Shown here: piece after piece, positions 48,002 through 59,826 of the stretch
How the letters are laid out: each line of letters begins with the position of its first letter
Numbering within the stretch: position 1 is the stretch's first letter
Source of the DNA: Vigna angularis
Taxonomy: Eukaryota; Streptophyta; Magnoliopsida; Fabales; Fabaceae
DNA: 64,000 nt
Direction: 5' to 3'
Assembly (NCBI RefSeq): GCF_016808095.1
Contig: NC_068976.1
Span: forward strand, 32,668,371 to 32,732,370
The notes under the pieces: model-generated
Databases searched by the model: none
Seen by the model: only the letters and a program-made list of their open reading frames with translations
What the model was told of the DNA's origin: nothing
Translations under genes and position numbers: made by a program

Positions 48002-49336
48002 ATTGGCACCAGAGCTGGTTTTCAAAATTTATTTGAAAAACAAATCGATTACCCTTTTTGTGAAATCGATTATTTGATCCTATAATGGATTCTGTTTCTC
48101 AATCCTTTGGTGAAGGTGTATCTACGAACAGACCACCTCTATTTGTCGGTGAAAACTACCCTTTGTGAAAAATTAGAATGAAAATCTTTCTTGAGTCAGT
48201 AGATAAAGGTGCATGGGATGCTGTTCTAAATGGTCCATTTGAACCAACTAAACTAGTTGATGGAAAACCCTTTTTGAAAAATTTTTATGAGTGGAGTCAA
48301 GAGGAAAACAGAATAGCACAATATGATATTAAAGCTAGAAATGTTATATCTTCTGCTCTTACTATTGATAAGTTTTTCAGGGTATCAACATACAAAAGTG
48401 CTAAAGAAATGTGGGAGGTACTTGAAGTGAGTCAGGAAGGCATAGATGAAGTAAAGAGAGACATAAAGAACTCCTTGGTGCAATAGTACGAGATGTTCAA
48501 AATGAAGACAGGAGAGACCATGTACGATGTGCAGAAAAGATTTACACACATTGTCAATCATTTGATTGCTCTCGGCAAGATCTTTGAAAAGGAGTAAATC
48601 AATATTAAGATATTGAAAAGTCTCAACAGGAGCTAGCAGCCAAAGGTAATAGCCATATCTGAATCCAGAGATTTAACAACTATGAATATGGCTACACTGT
48701 TTGGTAAACTTAGGGAACATGAACTGCAACTAGGAAGATTGAAGGAAGAAGAGAAGATTGAGCATAAATAGTCAATTGCCCTCAAAGCTACTAGAAAGGA
48801 AACCTCTAGAAGAATTGAATCAGATGCAGATTCTGATGCATACATTTCAGAGAAGGAAGAAATGAATATGATGGTAAAGAAATTTACTAAATTTATAAAA
48901 AATAGAAATGTTGTATCTAACTTTGCAAGAAACTCTAAAGGACGAAAAAGAAATGCAAAGATCACTTCTGTCACATGCTATGGATGTGGAAAGGAAGGGT
49001 ACATGAAGCCTGATTATCCAGACTTAAAGATCAAGCAGAAGGCTGATGTAAAGTACACTTAGGACATGAGAAGGAACAAGCAGAGGAAAACCTACATTGC
49101 CTAGGAGAACAGTGATGAAGACTCATCCAGTGATGATGATCAAAGCATTGAAGAAGAGTCATATTTATTCTTCATGGTTGGATCTCTATGCTCTGAAGTA
49201 GTGATAGCGACTTTGAGAATGAGCCAATTGAGGTCAAATGTTGGATGCCTTTCGGGAGCTGCATGTAGAGGCAATGAGACTGCAGTACAAAGTTAATCGA
49301 TTAAACTCTAACAGAAGAGACTTTGAGTATAGAATA

Positions 49337-50767
49337 TGTTAAAATAGAATGACTCAATTTCTCAAACAAAGAGGGGGGGGGGGGGTGGTGAATTAGTGAA
49401 ATGTAAAAATAAAATCTTTGAAAATCTTTTTCACAAAAAGGATGCCTTAATACTTTTCTTGACTCGCAAGGTAAAAGATTTTCAATGCAGTGGAAATTTA
49501 ATCGAATGAATGCAGAACGTAATCGATTGAATAAAGAGAGTAGGGATGAGAAAAATCAAACATTGTGCTTTTATACCGGTTCGGCCAAGCCTACATCCAA
49601 TGTCCTTCCAACCACAAGAAGCCAAATCACTATAATGATCAAGGTTTTTACAACAAGATTTTTATAGAGACCTCACGTCAAAAATATAAAACACCTCTCT
49701 AACCCTCTAATCAAAATATAGGCAATACACAACAAGACCAGCAACAAGAATCCCCTCTTCTTCTATCTAAACCCTTTAAGACACTCTAAAAGTCAAGAAC
49801 GCTGCACGCTTTTCTTCCTGTAATCCTAATAGGGAACTTCAAACTAATCTTCAAAAGATTGTAAACTTTGATCTCTCAATGACACCCAAATGTGCAAGTT
49901 GATCAGCCTTTGAGAAACACAACAATCTTGCTCTTCAAGAAATCACAAGCAGTTGATCACCACGGTCACTCTTGTTTCTTGGAGATTTTCTTTGCTTTTT
50001 GTAAGATCACAGCTTTCTACAAAAGATATGAAAATGTTAGAATCACAAAAGTTCTTACAGAAATCAAATCTGCCTCAATTTATAGAATGACTCATCTCAG
50101 ACGCATTTTAATCGACTTAGCTACTAATGCATTCGAATACAACAATTAAATTATGATAGTTAGCAGTAATCACGTAAATAAATAGAATGCAAAATTAATG
50201 CAGTCGACTAACATTTAATTTTTGGTCAACACAATAAAAAATATGATTGTTAGATAGTTATGTCAAGCATTAACAGTATTTCAAAACAATAACTAACTTA
50301 ATCGAATACAACACGCATGCAATCAATTAAGCAACAATGTTAAGCATAGTTTTGAAAAACTTTCTCTTTGAAAACTCTCACAGCACACTTGAAAATAGTT
50401 TGTTCAAAGACACGAGTTTTAATCGATTCACCCCAAACTGAAGTTGACTAAAAACTGTTGTTTTGCCACACATTTAAAGTTTAACACAAGTGCTTGTGGT
50501 TTTCCTTTTCAGAATCATATGTCATGCATTCACATATAAAAACACATGTGTAACATAGTGATATGCAATGAACAACACAAACATGCTCTCATATATGGTT
50601 AAACAGATTTAACACAGTGATCAAAAGCATATAACATGTAAATATGGAACATGTAACACAAAATATACATGTGTTATTAATTATGTGTTGTCATCATCAA
50701 AAACTCAGATATTACTGAGATTGTGGGTTCAACCAAACCTTTGCTCCCTCTATCAACAATCTCAACA
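49337..50767 (-). repeat. Element C 3' LTR
   Basis: Plus-strand edges are TGTTAAAATAG and CAATCTCAACA. A run of about thirteen G lies at 49373-49385. Pairs ATCGAC/TTCGAA (50111/50132) and ATCGAT/GTTGAC (50422/50443) keep the 21-bp spacing with degenerate partners. Next to it, atctccccctttttttatg is the reverse complement of a polypurine tract. Confidence 0.82.
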
Positions 50768-51815
50768 ATCTCCCCCTTTTTTTATGATGCACAAGCATGA
50801 TTAATAAACAACCATGTTGTATAAATCAATACAGATTATCAACCAATTACCAATCATCATAATTCTCCCCCTTTGGGCATTAGCAAAAATGGTAAGCAAA
50901 CAATGATTGATACACAGATAATCAGTAACATAGAGATGCATTAGATATATCAAAAACAGATTATGATGCTCCCCTTGACAATATTATTCACATTATTTAG
51001 GATTTTCCCCCCTTAAATGAATACATGTAAAATAGATCAATGATATGCAATACTCCCCCTGTCATTATGCATGTTTCAATCTTAAAACACATATGCACAA
51101 TGCTGTAATCAGATTATGTATCAGAGCATGTAAAAGCATATTCTAGCATTATATCAAAGAAAATGTAAGACAGTAATGACAGACCATAATTGATACAATT
51201 TCAATCATCAAACACACTTTATTCTCTTATCATCTCAAAACATAGAAACAGCGGATAAGCATTAAGATATAAGCAGAATAAGTATAATAAGCATTCACAG
51301 ATTATGAAGCAAGATTTAAAGATAACAGATATCCCAAAGTTTGGAATCTTTAACCCCTGTTGGTTTTCAATCAATTCGATATCAGTCGTAAACGACTTCT
51401 TGCTTTCTGTAAGTTAATTTTCCATATCATCTCTGTCAGCAATTTGATGTTCCTGCAAAACCTTTCATGGTCATTCTAGATCAAGCATTTTAGAATCAAT
51501 ATAGTGTAGGAGTTATCATAGATAATATATGAATATGCAAATGTATGAATGTAATAGTAAGTAATACTTCATTTGCATACAAACATTATGTAATCGATTT
51601 AAGTACTATTTTGTTTCACTCAATCACAGATATAATTTTTCATTCATAGATTGAGCTAACCATAAACTCTGATTTCATTGATATTTAATCAGGAAGTACA
51701 ATTAGATCAAGCCAAAAACAAAAGTGGCATCTAAAGCCAACAATACAAACAAAACAAAAAACAATCAAAACACAACAGAAAAAACACAAGGCTTTAAACT
51801 ATAACTACAAAATCC
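50768..51815 (-). other. Element C region after aORF, with repeated polypurine motifs
   Basis: Non-coding. CTCCCCC-type runs, polypurine on the minus strand, occur next to the LTR and again near 50863, 51007 and 51053, the same multiplied motif seen in element A. Confidence 0.65.
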
Positions 51816-52923
51816 TTATTCCGTTTCAGATGACTCTATAATCTTCTCATCTGCACTATTATTCTCGCTTTCAGAATCATCTACTGAAGTGTCACCAAAT
51901 GCATTTATCCTTAATGCATAATCCATCTTCCTATGCAGCTTAGTAAAGGATTTTTGAAGCATTGACATTTTCTAATCAAGTCTTTTAAATCTTACTTCTA
52001 CAAATTCCTCAAATCTTGTTTGAGGTCTGAACTCATATCTAGACTTGTCAGTATTGATAGGATCAACTTCATCAGTATCAGGGCAAAGTTCGTCCTTGAA
52101 AATCCAGCCTTCTTTTCCTTTTCTAAGCCCCGAGTGTTCAAGGAATAATTTTTCAATCACATTCTTTTTGTTATCAATAATGGTGATCTCATTTGTGATG
52201 TCCACACTTTGTAATCTCAGAATTCTGTTAATGAAGACAGCATATGGTAAGTGATATTCATTTTTCTTTGCAACCTTCCTCATATAATCACTGATCACAG
52301 ATACCCAATCTGTTTGTATACCAGTTTGCAATGCATACAGAAGGTATACATCTTCTGCATTCAGCAATGACTGATCTTCACTTCTAGGAAGTAAAATCCA
52401 TGTAATCACATATGAACATATTCTTGCTTCTTTGCTAAGATGATCAGCATTGAAGGAGTCATATTTCCCTATCATATTCGGATCCTTCAAAAAATTGTTA
52501 TAGATATCGACTTTATTAACCTTGGTACACCATGATGTGCTTTAAGTCCTCTAGGTTGAAATCCAGCAAAATATTTCCATATGGAATCATCAATACAAAC
52601 AATCACACCCTTTACTCTAGAAATCAAGTATTTATTCTCATTTTTTTTAAGTTTGCATAGAATACTTTCACCATATTAGGATAACAATCACCTTGGAGTT
52701 CAAGAAACTTTGTTAGACTAGAGTTAGCTAGCCATTCTTGAAACAAGAATCCTTTTGAGCGAAAGAACACAATATTTAAGCGCTTATGTCTGATCACTTC
52801 TTTGAATCCCCACTGACAGATGAAGTTTGTTCTTTGTTCGTCATCACTAAACTAGCCAAAAGGGTTTGCTTCTCTGATTAAAGATGTAGGACGCTTTCCT
52901 AGACGTGAAGATGAAGCAACCAT
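51816..52923 (-). pseudogene. Element C accessory ORF remnant
   Basis: Starts MVASSSRLGKRPTSLIREAN at 52923, then an early TAG and a frameshift. LQGDCYPNMVKVFYANLKK and RVKGVIVCIDDSIW match the aORF of A. The longest surviving frame is 52490-51972 (LLNAEDVYLLYALQTGIQ ... SVDITNE). The C-terminus is helical, then Ser/Asp/Glu-rich (DDSESENNSADEK). Same order as in A and B: basic start, core, coiled coil, acidic tail. Confidence 0.72.
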
Positions 52924-53412
52924 GGCAGATTAAGAATTTGTAGAGACTTCTTGATTCAAATAAGGGTTTTGAGCGTCACAGTTTTGAGACATTTTTAAAG
53001 TGCATGAACTTTTATAAGGGTGCGAACAAACATAACATACAATCAGGCCCACATAAGTTTTCAAAATAGCAAAGCCCAAAACAGAGATTATTAATCGGTT
53101 TCATTAAAGACAAAGTGTTACCAAAAACAGAGAAACACATTCACAGATTATGGTTGACTTAGTTCATAACATAATCGATTAAAAATCACGTAACTATATT
53201 TTCACAGTAATCAGTCAATCAAACAGCACACAACAAACATGCATATATTAGTCAATCATACAAATGCTTATGATGCATGATGCATAAAAAATTGGTTCTA
53301 GTTACCATAGTCATTGACTCAAGAACTTGTGATTTGTTCCATTTGTAGTTCATCCTTGAGCACTGTACTGCTTCAGTTGCAACTACTTTCCTACAAAACA
53401 ATTAAATGTTTT
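52924..53412 (-). promoter_or_regulatory. Element C spacer between gag and aORF with TATA box
   Basis: On the minus strand, cccttataaaagttc at about 53020-53006 lies some 90 bp before the aORF ATG. One ATCGAT (53173-53178) lies upstream. The stretch beginning 'tgctcaaggatgaact' at about 53370 matches the spacer of element B, including the following 'cttgagt...tatggtaac'. No pol sequence is present. Confidence 0.6.
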
Positions 53413-54768
53413 TTACTCTAGTACCCATTTGAATTTGGGTCCTGTCTTGTCAATTGCAGGAGGCAGTTCCTTACGGATCCATTTGAATTTTCCCTTTGGA
53501 ACTCCAACCTTTATGTAGTAGCAGTTTCTAGCATTATAGCCAATAGTATTGCAATAAAAACAAGCATTTGTAATAGGCTTACTGAGATCAATAAACTTCT
53601 TTGAATTAATCCTATTACTCTTTGCTTTGTAGCCAATACCTTGCCTATTAATTTCTCTTCCAGATGATCTTAACACAACATCAAGATTTTGTTTACCTTG
53701 TGTAAATTTAGCTAACATGTTGGTTAAGTAATCAATTTTCTCAATGTGTACAGGACAGTTATCATATTTTTTCTCAACAATTTGTATTTATGTCTTAACT
53801 GTCTTTGCAAATTTTAAAGCATTTCAAGATCTTTTTCAAGCTTTTCATTATCCTCTACTAGGTTATCAAATCTATATTCATAATCTCTTCTCTCAGAGGA
53901 TAATCGATTTACCTTATATTGGAGTCGCATGACCTCTGCATGTATCTCCTGAAATGCATCCAACAGCATGTGGTACTTGACCTCTATTGGTTCATTTTCA
54001 AATTCACTACCATTGTCATCATCAGAGTGTGCAGATCCTGCCATGAAACATAAATTTGACTCCTCTTCAACGCTACAATCATCATCACTTGAAGAATCTC
54101 CATCACTATTTTCCCAGACAATATATGCTTTCCTTTGCTTTATGTTCTTGTCCTTAGAATACTTGGTGAATTCTTTTTGCTTATTCTTCAAGTCTGGATA
54201 GTCAGGCTTGATATGACCATCCTTTCCACATTCATAACATTGTACAACGTTGCTTCTTGAACTCTTCTTTCCTCCTCTTGAAAAACGTGCATTGTTAGTT
54301 GCATAATTTTTATTCTTCATGAATCTGTTAAATTTTCTCACCATCATATTCATGATTTCCTTTTCTGGTGCATCTACATCTGATTTAGCTTCGGATTCAG
54401 CTTTCTTGGAGAATTTCTTGCTTGTGGCTTTTACAGCAATTCATTTCTTTTCTTCAATTTCTTCTTCCTCTTTCAACCTTCCATGTTCTAGTTCATGCTC
54501 CCTGAGCTTGCCAAACAAAGTTGCCATATTCATGTTAGTCAAATCTCTTGATTCAGATATGGCTGTTACCTTTGGCTGCCATCTCCTGTTGAGACTTTTT
54601 CAAAATCTTTATGTTGATCTCCTCTTTATCAAAAAATTTACCGAGAGCCATGAGATTATTTACTATATGTGTAAATCTTTTTTGCACTTCATAAATCGTC
54701 TCACCAGCCTTCATTCTGAATAATTCATACTCTTGTACAAGGGAGTTTTTCCTGGAACGTTTTACTTC
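53413..54768 (-). pseudogene. Element C gag remnant
   Basis: The frame enters in mid-capsid at the LTR junction (VKRSRKNSLVQEYELFRMK). Surviving frames are 54353-53814, with the knuckle-like CYECGKDGHIKPDY (last Cys replaced) and an acidic then coiled-coil region, and 53718-53413 with CFYCNTIGYNARNC and a KFKWVLE end. Frameshifts lie near 54600 and 53810. The decay is milder than in B. Confidence 0.8.
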
Positions 54769-56033
54769 ATTTAATCGAATGAATGCATAACGTTATCGAT
54801 TGAATAAAGAGAGTAGGGATGAGAAAAATCAAACACTGTGTTTTTATACTGGTTCGGCCAAGCCTACATCCAGTGTCCTTCCAACCACAAGAAGCCAATG
54901 CACTATAATGATCAAGGTTTTTACAACAAGGCTTTTATAATGACCTCACGTCAAAAATACAAAACACCTCTCAAACCCTCTAATCAAAATATAGGCAATA
55001 CACAAAAAGACCAGCAGCAAGAATTCTGCCATCTAAACCCTTTGAGACACTCTCAAAGTCAAGAACGCTGCACGCTCTTCTTCCTGTAATCACAATAGGG
55101 AACTTCAAACCAATCTTCAAAAGATTGTAAACTCTGATCTCTCAATGACACCCAAATGTGCAAGTTGATCAGCCTTTGAAAAACACAACAATCTTGCTCT
55201 TCAAGAAATCACAAGCAGTTGATCACCACGGTCACTCTTATTTCTTGGAGCTTTTCTTTACTTTTTGTAAGATCACAGCTTTCTGCAAAATATATGAAAA
55301 TTTTAGAATCACAAAAGTTCTTACAGAAATCAAATCTTTGTTAATTTATAGAATGACTCATCTCAGACGCATTTTAATTGACTTAGATACTAATGCATTC
55401 GAGTACAACAATTCTGTTATAACAGTTAGCAGTAATCACGATAATTAATTGAATGCGCAATTAATGCAGTCGACTAACAATTAAAGCTTGGTCAACACAA
55501 TAAAAAATATGATCGTTAGACAGTTATGTCAAGCATTAACAGTATTTCAAAAAAATAACTAACTTAATCGAATACAGCACACATGTAATCGATTATGCAA
55601 TAGTGTTAAGCATAGTTTTGAAAAACTTTCTCTTTGAAAACTCTTACAGCAGACTTGCAAATAGTTTGTGCAAAGACGTGAGTGTTAATCGATTCACTCC
55701 ATAATGAAGTCGACTTAAAACTGTTGTTTTGCCACACATTTAAAGTTTAACATAAGTGTTTGTCGTTTTCATTTTCAGCATCATATGTCATGCATTCACA
55801 TAAAAAAACACATGTGTAACACAGTGATATTCAATTAGTAACACAAACATGCTCTCATATATGCTTAAACAGATTTCACACAGTGATCAAAAGCATATAA
55901 CATGTAAATATGGAACATGTAACACAGAATATACATGTGTCATTAATTATGTGTTATCATCATCAAAAACTCAGATATTACTGAGATTGTGGATTCAGCC
56001 AAACCTTTGCTCCCCTTATCAACAATCTCAATT
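54769..56033 (-). repeat. Element C 5' LTR, U5 side deleted
   Basis: Homologous to 49497-50767 of the other C LTR, starting at ttaatcgaatgaatgca. The inner 160 bp and adjoining leader are missing, with gag joined directly to the break. The outer end (ctcaatt) is mutated from the expected CAACA. Confidence 0.78.
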
Positions 56034-56523
56034 GAGTAAATAACCTTGTGAATGAAAATGATAGGCTAAAAAATGAACTTGATCTTGCTTTACAATCTAC
56101 TACAAATGTTAAAACTCAAATTAAGATTGTAGAAAAATATTGTAAGGATTGACACGCTGATGTTGAGAAAATTGAATATCTAACTAGCACACTAGCTAAA
56201 TTTACACTTGGAGGAGAAAATTTAGAAGTTGTGTTGAGATCACAAGGCAGAGCAATAAATAGGCAGGGAATTGTTTTAATGCTAAAAATGAAAGAGTCAA
56301 TTCTAAAAGATTCATTGAATTGAGTAAACCTGCATCTAATACCTGTTTCTATTGTAATATTATTGGGTATACTGTAAGAAACTGTTATTACATAAAGGTA
56401 AGTGTTCCAAAGGGAAAATACAAATGGATTCCCAAAGAGCAACCTCCTGTAACTAACAAGAAAGGCCCCAAGTTCATCTGGGTACTTGCAACAAAATCGT
56501 TGGAAAGTTTTGCAGGGAAGTAA

Positions 56524-57018
56524 GCTGATCAAGTAGTAGACAGCACTCAAGGATGAATTTCAATGGAACATATCCAAATCTCTTGAGTAGTATTCTATGG
56601 TAACATCTACTATCAATTCATGCATTCTTCCATCATTATTTCTGTTTGTGAATGTGTATTGATGTGTATGAATGGTGTCTGCTTGTCTGCTAAGGAGAAT
56701 TGTTTGAAAAATATTTTTCACGAACTTTAACCGATTGTGTTAATAGTGAAATCGATTAGACTATTTTTCTAGGCTTCACTGTTTTTGTGAAACACTTTTA
56801 AGAAGTAATTGATTTCAAGATTAATAAAATTGATTAAATTGTTTCATCAGGGCTTTCTATTTCTGAAGTTTTAAATGGGCCTGATGTTAACAAAATCATT
56901 TGATGTGCGCCTTTATAAATATTAGATTTGAAAATCTTTTATACATTCAATGCTCTTGGAACTGAAGTGTTAAAAACCCTAAACTGAGTAAGATCCTCCA
57001 TAAAAATCCTACACCAAA
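56524..57018 (+). promoter_or_regulatory. Element B spacer with two palindrome pairs and TATA box
   Basis: ACCGAT 56730 and ATCGAT 56751 are 21 bp apart; ATTGAT 56808 and ATTGAT 56829 are 21 bp apart. A TATA box (ctttataaatatt, near 56914) lies about 105 bp before the aORF ATG. The beginning of the spacer matches that of element C. Confidence 0.55.
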
Positions 57019-58102
57019 ATGACTTCATCCTCATCATCCAAACATAGCAAGAAGATTGTCAGAACTACAAGAAACGCAAGCCCAACTTGGTGGATAAGCG
57101 ACGATGTTGTCGTGACAGGTTTTTGTTGAAAGGTGACTTGCTTATCAGGGTGAAGGGTTTCTATTCCCTAAGTGGCTTGCTTATCAGGGACTTGCCAATT
57201 TTTTCTGAATGAAAGGTGACTGCTACTCGGATTTAGTTGAAGTGTTTTACAATGATCTTAGAGTCATCAATTGTGATGTTCATTCGCGTATAAAGGGTGT
57301 AGATATCATAATCAATGACGATGTCTGGTTACTTCTTGCTGGACTTAAAGTTGAAGGTTGTATGTCCCATGTGCGAGATTCTTTGCATAACAAATGGACA
57401 ACAAAGAAGCAAATCTACAAAGATAGCCTTAGGTATCCAGGAAGATACAGAGGAGCCAAGTTATATTTGCACAAAGGGATGGATAAGGAAGAAAAGATGT
57501 GAATGTACATCCTTGCATGGTTACTGCTACCTGGAAGATATTTGCACGATAGACTGTCAACGGAAGATTTATTCCTACTAAATGCAATATAAACAAGAAT
57601 ACCAACCAACTAGGTTGCTACTCTTAAAAATCATATGATTGATGTTGGAATCAATAATGGGCATAACCTACCATATGGAGTGTTCAACAGTAAAGTCTTA
57701 ACGCTCCATCGAGTTATTTTTATTGGGGAAACCAGAGTTGTCTGCAACATAACTAATGAGATTGGAAAGGCAATACTGACATGTATTAGTATGAAGAAAA
57801 CTGCTGACGACTAGGTGTTCAGGGATTATCAGACTCAAGTGATAAGTAAAGCTGAATTGTCTGACTCTGATGAAAACTTTATCTCATTTACTCTAGAATT
57901 TGAATTTGAAAGATATGTTGTAAACATATTCGAAAGAACCTCTGAGAAGTCTGTGAAGTTGGAGAAATCAGTATTCCGAATGGAAAATAAGATGGATGAG
58001 CTCATTAAGAACTATGTAGATAGTTCATCTTCAACAGAAGTGTCAGATGATAATGATGAGTCAAGTGAAGAGGATTTTATGGACGAATCTAACTCAGAAT
58101 AG
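57019..58102 (+). pseudogene. Element B accessory ORF remnant
   Basis: Starts MTSSSSSKHSKKIVRTTRNA (basic, Ser-rich). An early stop and a short internal duplication (tggcttgcttatcaggg, near 57130-57200) break the N-terminus. Then LKGDCYSDLVEVFYNDLR and RIKGVDIIINDDVW match A and C. The last frame (57815-58102) ends with a coiled coil (LEKSVFRMENKMDELI) and a strongly acidic tail (SDDNDESSEEDFMDESNSE). It has several stops and frameshifts. Confidence 0.75.
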
Positions 58103-58730
58103 GGATTGGTTGTAAAAAGTTTTTTTTTCTTGGCTATTAAGCCATCTTTTGGTTTTGATTGTAATCATCTTTCAATATCAATGAAATTATACTCTGAAGT
58201 GCAATTTGTGAATTAACAAGTTGATTAACATTGAATATTCTGATTGATTATTTGAATTGGTTGAATCTAATTATATCACTTGTATGACTGCAAATTGAAA
58301 TATTCATTGTTACATGATTACATTGCATATTCATACTTGATCAATGATAATGCTTATTTCTCAATTACACTTGGACTAATGCTCAACCTAGTTAAGAAGA
58401 AAAGCTAATGCAGGTTTGCTGATTGATTACTGAATTAAAATGAATTTTCAATACACTGCAGAACTGAATCGATTAAGGAAGAATGATAATCAATTGATTT
58501 TTCTTCAATCCGGTTTTAAGTTTCTTAACTATTGAATCATTTTCTTTGAACCATGACTTCTGATTTCAGATGTGTTCATTCATCATAAATCTCATATTTT
58601 ATAATCCATTGTGAATTTGTTTTCAGTTTATGATTGATAACACTAAGTTGTTTAGCTTCAAGTTGTATCTGAAATGCTCTGATATTTGCAATATCTTTTG
58701 ATACCTTTGATTGAAACTATTCGAATGTTT
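58103..58730 (+). other. Element B region after aORF; polypurine tract and LTR start missing
   Basis: AT-rich with one repeat of 'gattgatta' phrases. No GGGGGAG motif is seen here, unlike A and C, indicating that a deletion removed the polypurine tract and the first part of the LTR. Confidence 0.5.
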
Positions 58731-59821
58731 TGAATTGTGGCAAAACAACAAGTTTGAATCAATTACATTAGTTGGTGAATCGATTAAAACTCGTGTCTTT
58801 GCATATATCATTTTCAAATGGACTGTGATGAGTTTTTGAAGAGAAAAAGTTTTCAAGATCTGTTTAAGTGTTAAGCTTAATCGATTACACATTTTATGTA
58901 ATCAATTAAATCTATTATCTTTTGAAAATTGTTTTCAGCTTAGTAAAAAATACTTTAACGGTCATATTTTTAAATATGTTTGACTAGCATTAAATGAGAA
59001 TCAATTACATTAATTGTGCATTCAATTAAGAGATTTGTTAGTTGTAATTCTGTTACATCTGGTTTTTTATTATGTAATCGATTACATCACTAACGTAATC
59101 GATTACTTTGCGTTTGTTATGATATAAATATAAATTGAAGCATTGCTTGTATTTTTGTAACTCTTGATCATTTGTACATTTTCATATCTGACAGTTTTGA
59201 TCTGAGAAAGTTTTACAGATTACATTGATGTTCCAAGAATCAAGAAGCAAAGATCTTAAAGAAACTTGAAGGATTCTTGAAAGGAAATTCGAGAGCTTGA
59301 CTGGCTTATCCTATCCACTCTGTTGAGGTGTATTTACTGTGATCAGAAAAGATTTTTGTTGTCCCTGTTCATGTGCAACAGGAACAAGAGTGAGGAGCTC
59401 TTGGACTTTTAGAGGGGATTCTCAATGGGATTCTGCAGCAAGAACGTGTGGTTCTATGTGTGCAGGTGTATTCGTTTCTATATTTAGTTGTTTGAGTGGG
59501 AAAGGTGTTTACATTGTGAGAGTGTGTTCACTGTAAAACCTTTGGTGTAATTCTCCAATCATTATAGAGAAATGTTCTTCAATCAAAGTTTGATTAGAAG
59601 GGTAACTAGATGTAGGCATTGAGGTCGAACCAGGATAAAAATTGTGTTTGATCTTCTTTCTCTATCTCTTTACATTTCATTGCATACGCACTTTACTTAC
59701 GGTGCAAGAAAGTTTTAAAGATCATTCTAATTCTGCAAAAAGATTTGAAAAGTGCATGAATTTATAAATCACCAATTCATCCCCTCTTTGTGTTGAGAAA
59801 CAAGCATCTTTATTTCTAACA
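58731..59821 (+). repeat. Element B 3' LTR, 5' truncated
   Basis: Aligns with 46925-48001 from ttttgaattgtggcaaaaca onward and ends TATTTCTAACA. Palindrome pairs at 58758/58779, 58880/58901 and 59077/59098 are all 21 bp apart. A short insertion of about 60 bp near 59701 (cggtgcaagaaag) is not in the 5' LTR. Confidence 0.83.
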
Positions 59822-59826
59822 CCTAT

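Larger units (their letters stand above)
49337..56033 (-). mobile_element. Element C: pol-less Copia element nested in B
   Basis: On the minus strand: truncated 5' LTR (56033 to about 54769), gag (to 53413), spacer with TATA box, aORF (52923-51816), repeated polypurine motifs, complete 3' LTR (50767-49337). Flanks are GAATA (49332-49336) and GAGTA (56034-56038), one mismatch. The 5' LTR lost its U5 end together with the primer-binding site and the start of gag. There is no pol. Confidence 0.82.
48085..56523 (+). pseudogene. Element B gag remnant, interrupted by element C
   Basis: Begins MDSVSQSFGEGVSTNRPPLF, clearly paralogous to the Gag of element A. At least seven in-frame stops occur before 49.1 kb, the first a TGA at 48166-48168; at several of them relatives have Trp, implying G-to-A changes. 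The knuckle CYGCGKEGYMKPDY has lost its His and last Cys. The frame breaks at 49336, where C inserts, and resumes at 56039 (LVNENDRLKNELDLAL) with a second knuckle near 56343 (CFYCNIIGYTVRNC). It ends near FIWVLATK. Confidence 0.85.
46649..59821 (+). mobile_element. Element B: pol-less Copia element (gag plus aORF), split by C
   Basis: Flanked by CCTAT (46644-46648 and 59822-59826). 5' LTR 46649-48001, primer-binding site TGGCACCAGAGC, degenerate gag, no protease, integrase, RT or RNase H, then an aORF remnant and a 3' LTR lacking its first part (58731-59821). Element C is inserted within gag at 49336/56034. Without C, B is about 6.5 kb. The gag-to-aORF spacer is homologous to that of C, so pol was already absent in their common ancestor. 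Confidence 0.85.
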
